From contig OX387198.1 in the NCBI GenBank assembly GCA_947561715.1, forward strand, positions 7,998,001 to 8,062,000: a stretch of DNA of 64,000 nt. The letters are read 5' to 3'. The position numbers were made by a program, and so were the translations under genes. The DNA comes from Ascidia mentula. Taxonomy: Eukaryota > Chordata > Ascidiacea > Phlebobranchia > Ascidiidae. The notes beneath the pieces were generated by a model. That model was not told the origin of the DNA. It ran no database searches and saw only the letters and a program-made list of their open reading frames with translations. This document shows positions 12,025 through 25,594 of the stretch, in pieces (the stretch's first letter is position 1; every line of letters starts with the position of its first letter).

Positions 12025-14942
12025 TCAATGCACAGAGGTAGCAGCACTTGGTTGCACCGAATCCTCATCGTTGGTTTTCCTCTTGAGAAAATCAAAGATG
12101 GCGGCGCGAAGGTGGCGATCCGGAGGGCCGTAAGTGGGCCGAACCTGGATACCGTGCCCGGGAACGCGGACCGCCTTCGACTGGTGCGCGTTTGGCGAAG
12201 AGCTTGTGACGTCATCACGTTCTTCTGTGACGTCGTCGTCCGAACACGGGCCGCGGCGTTTTTCCTTCGTGCGGCGGTTTTGGAACCAAGTTTTGATCTG
12301 GCATTCGGTTAGGTTCTGTAAAATATTAAGGAAACGGTTATGTTGTGTAAATATATATAGAGTATGTGGAGCTCCGTAACAAACAATAAACACAAAGAAA
12401 ACATTTAAAATTTACATTCTTTTCCATACAGGAAAACGTCATTTTGTTCTGTTCAATTGGCACAAATTAACTTCACTTCAGTAAAAGACTTGCAAATAAG
12501 GGTTACAGCATACAAAGTAATTGGGTTCGCGCATTGATTTTGATAAAAAACACCAACACGTCACAACTTCGCCGGTCCGGAAAGATTTCTGGCGCCACAA
12601 TGGAAAGTTCAATCAAAGTCGAGGTCAGGGGCCGCGGAAGTTAATTTCAATCGGTGGCCACCGCGCCAGATTGTTTATTTGTTCGGTGACAGCGTTCGCC
12701 CAACGCACCACCCTTAATCGGATTATGCGTTAATTAAAACGCAACCGATGACAAGACGCCGCGCCGATTGGCTGTCGCCGTGTCACGTGAGGCGCCAACC
12801 GCCGCCATTTTGTATTAGGTTGAGTTGTTGTTTTTGATCGGACAAATTTTGTTCGGTAATGTGTTTTTCAGTTAAAAATTAGTTTTAATTATTCATTGGG
12901 TATTTGCATTTGTATCGCGCTTGACTGGATTTGATCATGTTTTTTTTCCATTGTTGACTAAAACGTCGCATATTTACTACAAAAAAATACCACCGAGTCG
13001 TAAACTTCGAAACCAAAGAGTTTAACGTCGTTGCATTAATTCCAAAACGCCGCGCAACTACAAAGGAAATCACACCTGCTTGCCAGACTTGAACAATACA
13101 ACCAACATAAAACAAAGCCTTCAAACGACTCAGGCCAGTCCAGTGCAACGCACGGCGCCAACGCCCCTTCACAGATCACCGTATGGCGGTGACACACAAG
13201 GGAAAAGGTGTTGTCGTCCTTCTTGCTTTTATTGCCGCTGATTGAGGTGCGCAAAGCGTAATTACCTTGCATTAGGGAATTGCCTTGCTTTAGAGATCAA
13301 ATCGGCGGCCGCCATAAAGAGTCTGCGTCGATGTAGTGTCTTGTTTTAATGAACAATAACCGCGGTCAGTCCCGTGAACGCGGGTCCTGTGATGATTTTT
13401 TATTGCCGCCCCGCCGCCGAATTTATTGCAGATTGAAAGGTTGTAAAATTGTTTCGAAAGGAAAATTATCGTATTAATCGCTTTGTGCGAATCCATCACG
13501 GCGCTAGACGCGACAGTCCGGCAATCTGCCGTGAAACCTTGGACAAATTTAAAGCACCTGCGCAGTTTGACAAAAGTACCGCAAAAAAACTTTGACCCTT
13601 ACTAGGATGACCTTTTAATTTTTTATGGGATTATCTTTTGTGTTTAAATTTTGCCCTTGTGATTATCATATTTCCCAAATGAACCGTTCGTTTTAAACGA
13701 TCATGTCAACACTGTAGAAAAGCCAGCAAGAAAATATAAAAAAGTCGCCTGAAGTTTGGCAGGGTTAACCAAAAAAAATGTTGCCTTTTTCGCGTCAAAC
13801 TATGATACCAGGTTTGCGCATATTCACAAAGGCATTCCTATCCCTTTACTGTCGTTATTGTTTTTAATTAATTAACAGTTTGGAGTTGAAATTCGAAAAA
13901 GTGCTTACCACTTTTTGTGCAAGATAGGCTCTTTCAGTTCTGGTGAGGTAAGTCTTCACGGAAAAGGCGCTTTCCAGTTCGAGGATTTGAAATCCGGTGA
14001 AGAGCCTCCTTCCGACTCTCGAGCTCCCTCTTTTGGACGACGCTTTGGGTTCTGAGTCTGTGGATGAGTTTTTGAGATCACCTGGCAAAAATGCATATTG
14101 GTTATTCAACTCAAACGCAAATATATGTGGAAGTTACAAGTGCGCAAAATTTCATGCAACTATTAAGTAATTCACATGAAAACTTTGGCAGTTTATACAC
14201 ATGCCCAATCCGATGGGACTGCAGCCTTTCGCAATTTTTGCAATATCGCTTCGAAAATTTCAGTACAAAACTGTGGTAGTCAAACGTATTTTGTAAATGT
14301 TGACTACGTTTGTAAATAACTTTAAAAAAAGACTTCTCTTTGGGAGTTAAACTAGAAGTAACATAAATTCTGTCGATACGGGATTGAAAATTATATAAAT
14401 AACTTTCAAGCTTTACGCTGTAAATGCTTCGAACCGAATTCCCCAAAATAATTACGCACGATTTACACATAAAAAATCTACTCACTGTTATTGTGCAGTC
14501 TCGATTCCGCCTCGCTGTCATCCGATGAGGAATGATGACTTTCCGACGAAAACGAACTGTTCAGTTTCCTCTCTTCGTCTCCACTTCGAACTCTTACGTT
14601 GACGTTGCAACCGACGTTGCCAAAACCCACTCTGGACGGTTCCTCCCCTAAACCCCTAACACGCGCCCCACACGCATCGACCCCGCACGACGGAACAAAG
14701 TGGGACATGAAGGGAAATATGAGGGGTTTGTTTGCAGGCAGGGGTTCAATTTGGGGGGCGGAAAATTCGGTTTTAATTCGCTTCTGAATGGGAGGTTTCC
14801 ATTCCACTGTGAAGTTTCCTGGGTTCGTGTAGGAAAAGTCGTCGAATGTTTCGTCGCGAGTCGTTCTCTTTCGGTCTCTGTCGCCTCCACTTCGGTCGCC
14901 ACAGGTACCAAGAATGACGTCAATGGAGAAATTAAGCTTCAT
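12025..14942 (-). CDS. Divergent ANTP-class (NK-like) homeobox protein
   Basis: Three exons: 14486-14942, 13909-14081 and 12025-12315, with consistent phase, giving 306 aa. The extreme N-terminus (KLNFSIDVILG) is an eh1-like Groucho-binding motif. A Ser/Asp-rich linker precedes the homeodomain, about residues 179-238: GRRLFTGFQILELESAF...LAQKV, then NLTECQIKTWFQNRRTKEKR. Invariant W48, F49, N51 and R53 and NK-type Thr47 are present. Position 56 is Glu (RRTKEKRR), and arm residues G4, R6, L7 and G10 are unusual. An intron splits the homeodomain between residues 38 and 39. I could not assign a family: Vax, Noto, Vent, Tlx and Hex all share some positions, none fully. The basic/acidic C-terminus has no recognised domain. 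It probably acts as a nuclear repressor. Confidence 0.8.
12762..12813. promoter_or_regulatory. Promoter-like motif cluster in homeobox intron 2
   Basis: Within about 50 bases there are GATTGGCTG (inverted CCAAT box), TCACGTGA (USF/MYC-type E-box), GGCGCCAA (E2F-like) and GCCGCCATTTTG (inverted YY1-like motif). The surroundings are GC-rich. The cluster lies inside the 1.6 kb intron 2 of the minus-strand homeobox gene. An internal promoter or an enhancer is possible; which one cannot be told from sequence. Confidence 0.35.
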
Positions 14943-15324
14943 TTCGAAGTCTGTTACTAGTTTTGTTACGAGTGTAGTGAATAAATCTGAAAAGCAAGTT
15001 CGTGTTTAAAAGTTGGAAATTTCCAAAACGGTTAAAACAAATAAAATTAAAAAATATATTTTGCAATAGCTTTCTTATTGCTGAAATCTAATTATTATTC
15101 TTTTGTATAAAAATATTAAAAAGTTAATTAAAACTTATTAATCTATATAACTGAACTAATCAAAACACCGCCTTATTTTATCTGTATCCTTTCCGTAAAA
15201 ATTTTCACACACAAAATACCGGACAGTATCTTTTAAACTTTAGTAAAGTCAACCTAATATCACTGCAATTGCGTCGACTCTGGTGCGCTACACAAACTTA
15301 TCTGTCTCCCGTTGCGCGTCCTCG

Positions 15325-15332
15325 CCTATATA
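15325..15332 (-). promoter_or_regulatory. Candidate TATA box for the divergent homeobox gene
   Basis: On minus the sequence reads GAGTATATAGGCG, a TATATA element in GC-rich context about 385 bases before the ATG at 14942. Confidence 0.3.
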
Positions 15333-17605
15333 CTCTCGCAAACCGTTGACTCACCGACGAAGAAGGCACTACAAACAACCTGCCGCCCACCCGACACCTT
15401 GGCGCGTGGTAAGGGCCGTCCATTTTGTGACGCAACAATAGCCGTCGCGGCACTGAGGGTCCGTTGGCGGCGGCGTGCGAGCCAGGCGATGGCGAAGGGC
15501 CCGCCGGACGGTCCGGGTCCTTGAAGTGCGCTGAGCGGGATTACAAGGCGAATAGCGATCTCTTTATTGTCGGTATTGTTTGTGAAGGCGATATTGGCGA
15601 CACTTGGCCGCTGACGAACGCGAAGTTTTGCAAAGGGCGACGGAAACGCATGTCGTAAATGGAGCGCACGTTCAAAGGCGAGGGCGATTGCATCGCGCGC
15701 AAGCCTTTGTTCGGCTCCTGTGCAGTGCAAGGACGATCAGAGGCGGTTCAAGGTTATGTTTGTTTTCCGATTCGAGCGCAATGGTTTTGTCTTCCTGTAA
15801 GGATTGAATCCGATTGTTTGAATCCAATTATTAAACAAACAAACCTCGAGAGCTTGATCCGTTTTGCCAACGCAGAACAATTACGGGTGCAAATGTTACA
15901 TGCGGGTATAATGAACGTGTTGTTGGAACAAATAAAAAATTGTGCTATTTACACATTTATTCTATCTATATGAAACAATGGCAATGATATAGGCTAGACA
16001 TAATGCCTGTCTTTTCCTCAATAGATTTAACGTTTATTTTCGTCTCATTTGCATTTTTTTATTTTAGTTACTTACGCATCGTATCGATTTGTAGAATCAT
16101 TATCATTTCTTGTTTCTTACCTATCCACATGAGTATAATTGTTCCGTTGCTAATTTTTACTAAAACTTGCACAAAAACTATACGAAAACGAAGGTTTTAA
16201 TCACAAACGAAATGATCACAAACGAAAATAGATCCATCAAAAACAATTCGGAAATTGTGTCTCAATTTCTTTCATCCACAAAGTCGTCGAGACGACTTCA
16301 AAACACGCGATGGCTTTCGAAGTGCCCAGCGCCACTTTCGCGGCGTCGCGCACGCGTTTATTGCGTCAGAATGGCACTTCTGCATCGCTACAACTCGAAA
16401 AGTCGCGTCGCTTTAAGAGCTTCAAGGGATTTAATGAACGTCTGGTTGTCTGACGCTTGTGCTGCCAATGAGACGAGCCCTAAGACAACCAGTGCACTTT
16501 TTGTTGGGGATTTGAACGTATTCACGTGACTTAATTGAACAGAGTTTTGGAGTTGTACCTGTAGTCCATACAGTTACGCATTTGTGTGGGATAGGTACAA
16601 CATGTGTTTTAGCACCAAAGTGATCGAATACGTTAAATCGGTTGACAAAAGTTTGCAATTTCAACCGATTTGAATATTTTTTCTTGATTTTGTAAACGTT
16701 TAAACTGTTTATAATGTACACCTGCTGATAGCATACAATACTTTGAACCATATCTGACCAAAACGCAGGAACGCTGTGTGAGAGTGCTATCAGTTTACGT
16801 TGCACCAAAAACAACCAATCGAGAAAATCCATGACATATGACTAGACATGCATGAAACCTTTTCAGGCCCAAGTTTATAGTAACGCCGGTGTACTAATGG
16901 CAAATACCCCGCCACAGGTCGGCCAATGAAAGTCCCGCCAGTTTTTACGACCACGGTGACTAGACGGACCGTCTGCACGACGGGGTGTCGCCATTTTTCA
17001 TGTCAGGCAGCTCTGCCTGTGGAATTACATACATCAGGCGACAGGTGAGATTGGGCGCTTGTATTAAATATGCAACCGACGGCGGGACTGCGCAAGGTTC
17101 CACGAATAAGCGTCTCGTGGCCAGAGGAGTGATGTTGTACACTCGTTTAATTGTTAATTTCGTCACACATATGTAATTAATTACCCCTGCCTCATTGCTG
17201 TGACTTACGTCAAGGTATTACGTTGGGTGCACAGAACATGCACTGCTCGTATATTCTTGCAGTAAAATTAGTTGCCACAGATGAAATAAAGCGTAATTAA
17301 CGATCAGCTTTAGTAATAATGATTGTCCGGTAAACAACGGATAGAGCCTGTCTGCATGGTTTATTCCTTTATAAAATCCCATGGTTAACTGCTTGCGAAT
17401 TAGTAGGCAATCAATACCTTCTTATGGGATCTATCGAACTATTTCTCCAATATTACACCAATGCTTCTTCAAAAAAAAACAAGCGTAATTTGTACTGAGA
17501 GCCACGATTTTTGTGAAAATGCATTTTATGGACTGTCCACTCGTCAAAACATTGGTTTTCCATTTCAGCTTCCATTACCACGCGTAGTTTCATCGTAATA
17601 AAACA

Positions 17606-17611
17606 TTTATT
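17606..17611 (-). terminator. Candidate CMTR1 poly(A) signal
   Basis: AATAAA on the minus strand, about 390 bases after the CMTR1 stop. Confidence 0.35.
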
Positions 17612-17998
17612 AACATATGAACGAACAGCACCTACGCAGAAGTTCATTCAACAAGATGAGTGACAAACAAAAGCACGTGATTATATCACTTACATGCGAA
17701 CTGCGAACGACGACAAATCATTGCTACACAAAATACACATGAACTTTTTGGGAAACTTGAAGATTCCAAGTTCAGTCACAGATGTCTTAAGTCTGAACCA
17801 TCTTTACTTGACATAAAGTCAGGCTTTTAGGATTTCTAGTGGAAGTAACCTTACATTATTACCGAAACGCTGCAAAGAGGGCGCTACTCTGCCCTTAAGC
17901 TGCTAAAAAATGAAATAATAAAGCATTTTTACAGAAAAAAAACAGTGGAAGAATCGAACATTCTAGAATGCATAGTCGTTACTACAGTCAGACTTTGT

Positions 17999-20900
17999 TC
18001 ATCGATTCACGTGACTCGCTACGAACTGACACAGCTGGTCGGCCGATACCAATTCCGCGCGGTGGCGCTGTTGTTGCGGGTGGACCTTGACTTCTTCGCC
18101 CCACGGCCAGACGACACGGTTGGTTGCGCACAGCCTGCGTTTTGTGTTGTTAGTTTAATGAAACACAAGTGTGGAAAAAAAATCTTTACTACCACAAACA
18201 ATTTGGAAAGTGGCAAACGATCAGCTTTGGTATGATTTTTGATTTAACAAAGACAAAATTATTAATAATACCGCTGGTAAAATGGCATGGTCAGATTTGG
18301 CCTTTTTTTCAAAAAAAAAACAGACAACTTTTATAATTTAAGAGGACTGCACTTGTTATTTAACGACGGAATAATGTTACAAATATGCATTGCACAACAA
18401 ACTCACTGGTAATCAGCGTTGAAGTCTGGCGGACATTCGAATACCGATTGTCTTGTTTGTTCGTTATAGAAATATTTCTTTTGTTGCGAACGACTGAACG
18501 CCAACGACCACGGACCTGCAGAATAAATAATCCAACAATTCTGGTTTCATCGTGACTCAGCCAAATTTTATCAAACCGTCCAGATTTTGTTCGTAAAAAA
18601 CGGCTTAAAATTATCGACTGGGAAAACATTTCTGCTAGCTTTGTTTAATGACAGTTACCATTCTATAAAGAGTTGCACGTTTGTTTTTTTTGAAAAAGGT
18701 TTAAATTGTTTTACCAGCGTATTATCTGCGTGCAATTGACAGCGTGGACCAAAAGCAGCCACTTTCATCTAAACCGAAAACGTATAAGCGAGTGGAATAT
18801 CCTGACTTGCAGAACCACTCACCTTTGCAAACATCGATCAATACGACGGCGGAAGGAACGAATACCAGACCGGTACCTGGTATTTCACAGCATATACGTG
18901 GAGAATGACCACAACCCTTCACAAGACGCATCGACAACCTGACAAAAAGAAACAAGTGTCAAAACGTACGATTAATCGGTTTAATAAAATAATTCTGTTT
19001 TTCTATTGAAATAAGGAACAGACGATGCCCACATAGGACGAAATTTATTATCCTAAATCATATCAGGCTGATTTTGCTGTAAATTAATTTATGATGAAAT
19101 GAGAATCTGTTATTTGACTCAAGAAGATTGGCCCGTGTAGTCTACTGGGTACCGAGTAGTCAAATGTGTATTAAGAATGGCCTAATGTGTGGACTGTGGA
19201 AAATTGTCGGCCAACTTTCCGCGCAGAAATACCTGGTGAAGAGCTGTTGGATTTCTTCGAAGCGGGAAATGTGTTTTGCCCGCACTGAGCTCAGGTATGT
19301 GAGGGTGGGTTTTCTGATAGCTCTCACGAACATTGAAATACACTGGACTCTGTTGCAAGAGGAAAAAACAATGGAATGATTCTTATGCGTGTAACAGTAC
19401 ATAAAGTGAGGTAAGCTGTCTTACAGCAAAGCAAACGACTAGAAAGTGTATACAGACAGACATGATTAGGTAAATCCAAGTGTCAATACAGACAAAAACA
19501 ACTTATTGGCATGATTAACAACACTCTTTGGTTCATTACAGTTCAAATTAGCCTACATATGACCTAGTGGGAAAACGTGCCAGATGGACTTGAAAGATAG
19601 CAACCGTATTTATATTTAACACTGGTGGATACGCGTATACCTTTCAGAGAAGTTTCGAGCGGTAATATCCTCACCAGCCAACATCATTCCATCCACCACG
19701 TGGAGCGCACAAGAGCGACGTTGCGCTTTACCCTGTTGAAATACAACGGCTAATTTACGTCAGCGTTTTGTAAAATTATGTTTTTTTAAAATGTCCAATT
19801 TGATGTCTGATTTACGTGAACATAATTTACAGTTGTGCTCGCCTGCAGTATACAGTATTCTTCTTCGTTCATACCAAAGTGTTTTACGCTTTACAAAAGT
19901 ATTTGGTCCAAACATTTAGGGATGGCTACGCCGCTGAACGAAGTTTACTTCAGGTTTTATTGCTGTTGTTAAGCTTTATAAGATATGATGATATTTATGG
20001 GATATAAGACGGGTTTGCAGACAGTCGTATGTACCTCCCCACGAAGCTCATCCACCAACTCAACCTCCAAGATTGTATCTCGGGGAATGGAACATTTTAC
20101 TTGGGTGAGATGGGACCACCGGGAAACTCGAGCATTCCAGAAGAAAACACGGGACCCCTGCATTGAAACGAACAGATCAGTTTGTTTGCTTCGTCGTAGT
20201 TAATTAGCGTAATACAGTTTCATATACGTTAAACTTAAACTTAAAAAAATAAACTTAAAATTTTAATTTCGAAATGTTCTTCTGGCACTTCAGTTACGAA
20301 AGTGTTTATTAAAACCAATAGCATTAAACTAATATATTGCCATTAAAATCACCTTATTGAGGTTGCACAATACCGAGACGCGATTAAACATTTTTCAAAT
20401 GCTTGCAACCCCACATATGCAAACAGTGCTTTTCCGCCGACTGGGCTTCAAAAATCACTCGCGTAATTATTGCATTGCACACTAAAAAAAATCTTATGCA
20501 AAACCAACAATAAGCAGCGAATTTACCCCCATACTGACGATGAGACTGCTCGGGGCGGCGCTCACGTAGCACTTGTAGTTGTACACACGTTCCAAACACT
20601 TAATGTTGTCGGTGAGCAACTCTTTCCATCCCTTCCCCCCAGCCACCAGCGACGACGGGTCGTCCAGACCGGTTAGCTTGCGGAACAACGACGCCGCGTC
20701 GACCCTAGGTGGCGCGGAACGAACCCGGTCGGGGACTCCCCACAGTTCGAGGCACTCGCTGCGGATTCGACCCTGCGTCGGTTCTGTAAGGTCGCTAAAA
20801 AGACAGCGAGGTTGTGAGAGTCGGTTTCGATACAGTGATGGTCAAGAAAGAGGCTGTCCTGCTCTACCTGTTCTTGGTGAATGCGTGGATCTTGGCGAGG

Positions 20901-23900
20901 GCTTTGCACTGTTGTTCCGCCAAACTATAACAACAGAATCGGAACGGTTGTATGGATGAAAGGTTATAGAAATAGACTATCGTCGGTATTTACTCGAAAA
21001 TAACCAGTTCGTCTTGTCAGACATTTATCACAAATTGTATTCAAACTTTTTGACGTTTTATATAGGATTATGTCGTCTGTCCTGGTATCGCAAGATACTC
21101 GCAACTAAATCTTGTTAAACATTAAAGGCCTAGCGCACCTATCGTTCGAGCGTTTGAAGTAGTTCATGAACTCGACGTCCTCTGACATAACCTCGAACGG
21201 AACAACTTCCACGATATCACGATCTGTGTTCTTCATCTCGTTGAGAGTCTCATTTACATCCAGCAAGTAATTGCAGATCGTCCGCTCGGTATCGCGGTAA
21301 CCCTGACACACCACATACCTACACAAAATCGGCGGTTTGCAACACGTACACCAGGAAGAAAACCCGAAACCAGTGTGGTAAAAAAATCATGCGCTGTAAT
21401 CTCTATCCATGAAGGCATTATTAAGAGGTAACACGACAAAGAGTATGTATTTTCTGTGTAACTTGGAATTTGATGATGAAATGAAATGTATTCAACTTGC
21501 TCGCATGGCCAATGTGCAACAAAGAATAGGAAACAAGCATCTTGCCAACGTATAGCTGATGCTAAAATGCCAAAAACAGGTTTAAACCACGTAACACCTC
21601 GACCTCCGGCCATTGGCTTTGCATTAAATTAAATTTAAAGGGTATGGATATATGTGTATCGCACTATACAACTGGGTTGAACGACTGACACATCAGCCTG
21701 TATATGAAAAATTACCGAGTCGACACCTCATATGATTTTTAATACTAAAGATACAGTCAAAAAACGCACCTTTCCGAATTGGCCGGTCTACTGGTGACAG
21801 GTTTAAAGATGGCGACTCGCTTAAATGCGATCCTAAGAAGGTAGACGAGACCCACAGAGAAGGGGGTGAAGAGGTCGAATGTTTTGCACACGAACGAACC
21901 GTGTTCGCGCAGGATGGAGAGAGCACAGGCGAACTGGCAAAGAAGGAGTTGTTTGGTGAGGATTTCCTGGATATTTTCTTGGCCCTCGACGGAGAAACCC
22001 TGTGGAAGATTGTACAGAGTTGTCAGACTTGGAATGGTACCTTGGTGACGCCGCGTTTAGCGCTAAAATGTCGTTATGTTGTCCATAATTTATCCAAATC
22101 TTTGCTGCGCGACATTTAGAGCCGTATTTTATTCCACTAAACAATTCAGCCCGTGACATTTTGACACGTTCTACCACGCGACATTCCTCTAATTGTGGCA
22201 GTATTGCTGGTGCACACAATGCACGCTGCAAAGGTTACATTATTCCTATTTGTAAAACGACCTAAAAAGGGTTGCACAGGATCCCAGAACGTGTGTAAGT
22301 TAACTCGCATCTTAAGTAGTGCACGAACATGGACAGTATGTCAAAACTTACGCCGTCTGCCATTACGAAATGTACACCTTTATCGTCTGTGTTCTCAAAT
22401 ACGAACCGCTGAAACTCTTCAAGGTTCTGACCATCCATGATGTCACCGGTTCCATCTTTACCGCCAACACCTTTCAAAAACAACAGTCAAGGTCGTCTAA
22501 CTGTATATACGTTATGTTCAGAAATCCCACAGGAGCATAACCAGCGCGTGCTGTTTAGTTTAACTCACCGTTTGTTGGCATAAGTGTATTTTTTAGCTAA
22601 GTTGCAACGGACATAGAACAATTAATGAGGAAAACGTTGAACTATTAACCAAAGAAACTTTAGAAGTTATAAACGAATTTGACGAAACTTTGAAGAATTG
22701 CAATGTCACAAAACTATTACAATAGCAACCACAACCCAATGTACAACTTGTGTTAAAAATGTATTCAAACATTTAAGGTACTAATAAATACACCACACTT
22801 ACCGTAGTGGGGCTCAAACAACTCTGGGTCCCCCGCGATGAAGTCATTCAACTTAAAGTCGCAAGCACCTTTCAATGTGAAGCCGAACCCTTTTGCTCTC
22901 CACTTCCTCCTCCACAAAACGTACTCGGAAAAGCCACCTGGACCGGCACAAACATCGGCAAAGTACAGTGTCTGGTTTGGTTGAAGATCCTGGAATAACA
23001 ATGTTTGTGTGTATATCCCAATGTTAAGTGCAGATTTGGGGTAAAAAGTGTGTACCAGAAAGTAAACTTATAACAGGACATGAACATATGGGGTTTGTGT
23101 TTTTGTAATCCTGTGGAAAATATTTTTAAACTTTTTTTTTAATTTTTGGAATGTGATCTGAGAAGCATGTATGTAGTATTGGCAAGTAATAGCCCATTCT
23201 TTAAAAACACAGCGCACAACTAGCTTACAACACCTTTAATAAAGGTTTGGTACACAGAGTCAGTGTAGTGTCATTTTACCAAACAAGAATGTTTTCAACC
23301 ATAACATAAGCCTTTTGAATAGAATTAGGAAACAAGCGTCTACTATCCTACGCAAGGGTTACTAGAGTAAACAAAGCATGGTTATAACACCCAGCATGTG
23401 TGTACAAACCTCTGGGGAAGTGAACATGAAATCAAAGCAATAATCCATGTTGGCCATTTTCATTGCAGCCCTGTTTAAGAATATTCCACCCTTAATCAGC
23501 TCATAGGGATTTGATTTTGTTCGTGCTTTGCGCATTTCAGGTCCTTCAAGATCATCAAAAATTGTCTACAAGCAATGGTATGCATTGTTAAGTGATGGCT
23601 TTATTGGCTGTGCAAGCCATTTCAATACCTTGCACTGCAGCATCTGTAGCAAGAGCTTGCGATCACAAAACCTTGTTTCATCTTCTATTCGTAGTTTTCT
23701 CTGCGATACAAAAAGGAAAATATTTGAGGGCGAGGGATAAAAAAATTACAAAATTCGAAAAAAATCTTTTGACAAATATATGTTGTGAATGTCTGTGTTT
23801 TAACCACCTTGCCTTCAGTCACCCAGTCCATAAGCTCCTCATCGTTGGGGATTTCTCCAGTGTGTTCTGGAATCCACTCGACAGTTTCTTTGGCGCTTGG

Positions 23901-25594
23901 CGGCTTTTCATCTGTCCAGTCAACAATAATTTCTTGGTCTTCAGCCTTCGTCATAAATAACACAATATCGCTCACATATTTGTATGAAAGAGAATTTGTG
24001 TTAGAGTCGGCAAAAACCAACAGAAAAGTTAAATTTAACCTTTACAGAATAAAAATAAAAAGTTAGGGTGATCTTATTTGATTATGAAAAAATCCTGTTT
24101 GTTCAAAATATCTTTGTGGATGTATTCTCAAAATGTTAAAGGTGTTTCTGCTTTTCTGAGCATCAAGCCATGCAAATAATTAAGTATATACAGTGTGTAC
24201 AAGCACCCAACAACAGGAAATGATGCATAACACAACACAAAAAGGGGACCACACATCAAGACCATCCACCACACAATATAAAACAAAATTAAACTGTATT
24301 TAATTTGTGAAATGATAACATTGCTATGCTCAATTTAGTTGTCATTAAATTAAAAGAGTGTACATCCAATGCTGATAATCTTTAATTTTTTTGCAAAAGC
24401 TTTTTATTTTGCATGCAAAGATTATGAGTAGACTCACAATTATTAAAAAAAAAACAGTAAGGTAAATTCCACCATTATTGGTTATGATTAAAAAAAAAAG
24501 AAAATCCCAAAGCAAGAAGGCTAGTAATTCAACATGCGAAAAATGGTAACAGTACAAGATATTATTGCTTTCCACCATCTGTCTCATAAATGGTTTAAGT
24601 TACCTTAATTCTGAGACCCAGACCCCTCCTTCCCTTTTGTTTCGATGCCTCAACGATGTCAACTCTTCCCTGACTCTCCTTACCCAGTCCCGTGCCAGCT
24701 TGGTATCCCATCTTCATCATCATCTTACTGGAAAATTCACTGTAGTTGCCCTGCACACAAAAGCATTGCAAGGTATTTTTGTTGGACAATGCAGAGGAAT
24801 AATATACAAATAGGGGTTTTAAGTGATTTATCAAGGTAAAAAATTTATGCTTGATGTAGAAACGGACAACCTAATAACATTTAAAAGCATGGTTAAAACA
24901 TGCAATCAAATATAGCCCAGTTCTTGCAAGGAACAAAAAATACTGACCAATTGCTTTATTTTATCCATTGCCTTGGTAGGTGAAGCAGCAGTGCCTTCAT
25001 CTGCAATAAGACGACATTAATTCAAAGCAACTACCAGCAGTAGTTCATTCCTTTGTTTCTACTTGAGTAAAACACATCCTTTACTTGGGAGTATGAAGTA
25101 GCATTGTAACATTTATACCCATCTCCAACACTGCATGGTTACCTCCATTTTATGTTGAAATTAATGAACCAATACATTTACTGACTGCCAATTGTTTTCA
25201 GAAAAGAATAAAAACAACCACTACTATTACAAGTCACATCAACAAAACATGCAATCTTCAAACAATTACTTGATTTTTGAAGCTTATTTGGAGGCATGTC
25301 ATCTGAACTAGAATCCTCTGTTGAGTTGCTGTGTTCATTCTCAGACTGTGAGTACATAAAGGTAATAAAAAAGAAAGCTCAAAAAATGCATTAGGGAGTG
25401 AAAGTTACTTTTCTCTTCCTTTGTTGAGAAGATCTGAAATCCTGTCTTCCATCTATGAAAAAAACGATATTGAATATAAGTGTATGTTTTTTTTCTTATT
25501 ACACGAACTTACGTGTAGTAAAACTGGAGTTCGCTACCCCATACTCTTCCGATGAATCGCTTTCCACGCTATCACTGTCTTCTGAGTCCGACAT
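17999..25594 (-). CDS. CMTR1: Cap-specific mRNA (nucleoside-2'-O-) methyltransferase 1
   Basis: It methylates the ribose 2'-OH of the first transcribed nucleotide of capped mRNA (cap1) in the nucleus. Twenty in-phase exons give 833 aa: 25513-25594, 25409-25452, 25270-25345, 24948-25000, 24604-24750, 23808-23945, 23629-23700, 23410-23565, 22803-22989, 22352-22470, 21770-21999, 21139-21318, 20868-20924, 20527-20794, 20035-20157, 19641-19732, 19233-19349, 18823-18938, 18407-18515, 17999-18134. Order: acidic N-terminus with a basic QQRKRK; G-patch about 86-134 ([15 protein letters not shown]); RrmJ-type methyltransferase with SAM motif [12 protein letters not shown] (268-279); and catalytic Lys240 (NRAAMKMAN), Asp357 (VMADG) and Lys397 (FVCKTFD), matching the family K-D-K triad. 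The C-terminal half aligns with the guanylyltransferase-like and WW-like regions ([20 protein letters not shown]). Intron 13 is only 73 bp. Confidence 0.95.

Larger units (their letters stand above)
14943..17998. other. Intergenic region between the homeobox gene and CMTR1
   Basis: This is about 3 kb without a supportable gene. It contains the 5' flank of the homeobox gene, GC-rich near 15300-15700, and the 3' flank of CMTR1. An open frame at 15326-15730 on minus has no recognisable domain and looks like GC-rich chance coding. An 8-bp inverted repeat with a 2-base spacer lies near 16280. Confidence 0.5.

Noticed and set aside
14111..14521. 136-codon minus frame overlapping homeobox exon 1
   Set aside because: It is read-through into intron 1 in another frame; the exon 1 donor at 14486 and phase-matched exon 2 explain the gene.
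15326..15730. 134-codon open frame on minus upstream of the homeobox gene
   Set aside because: GC-rich chance frame with low-complexity Arg/Ala content, no domain and no splice context; it overlaps the likely promoter.
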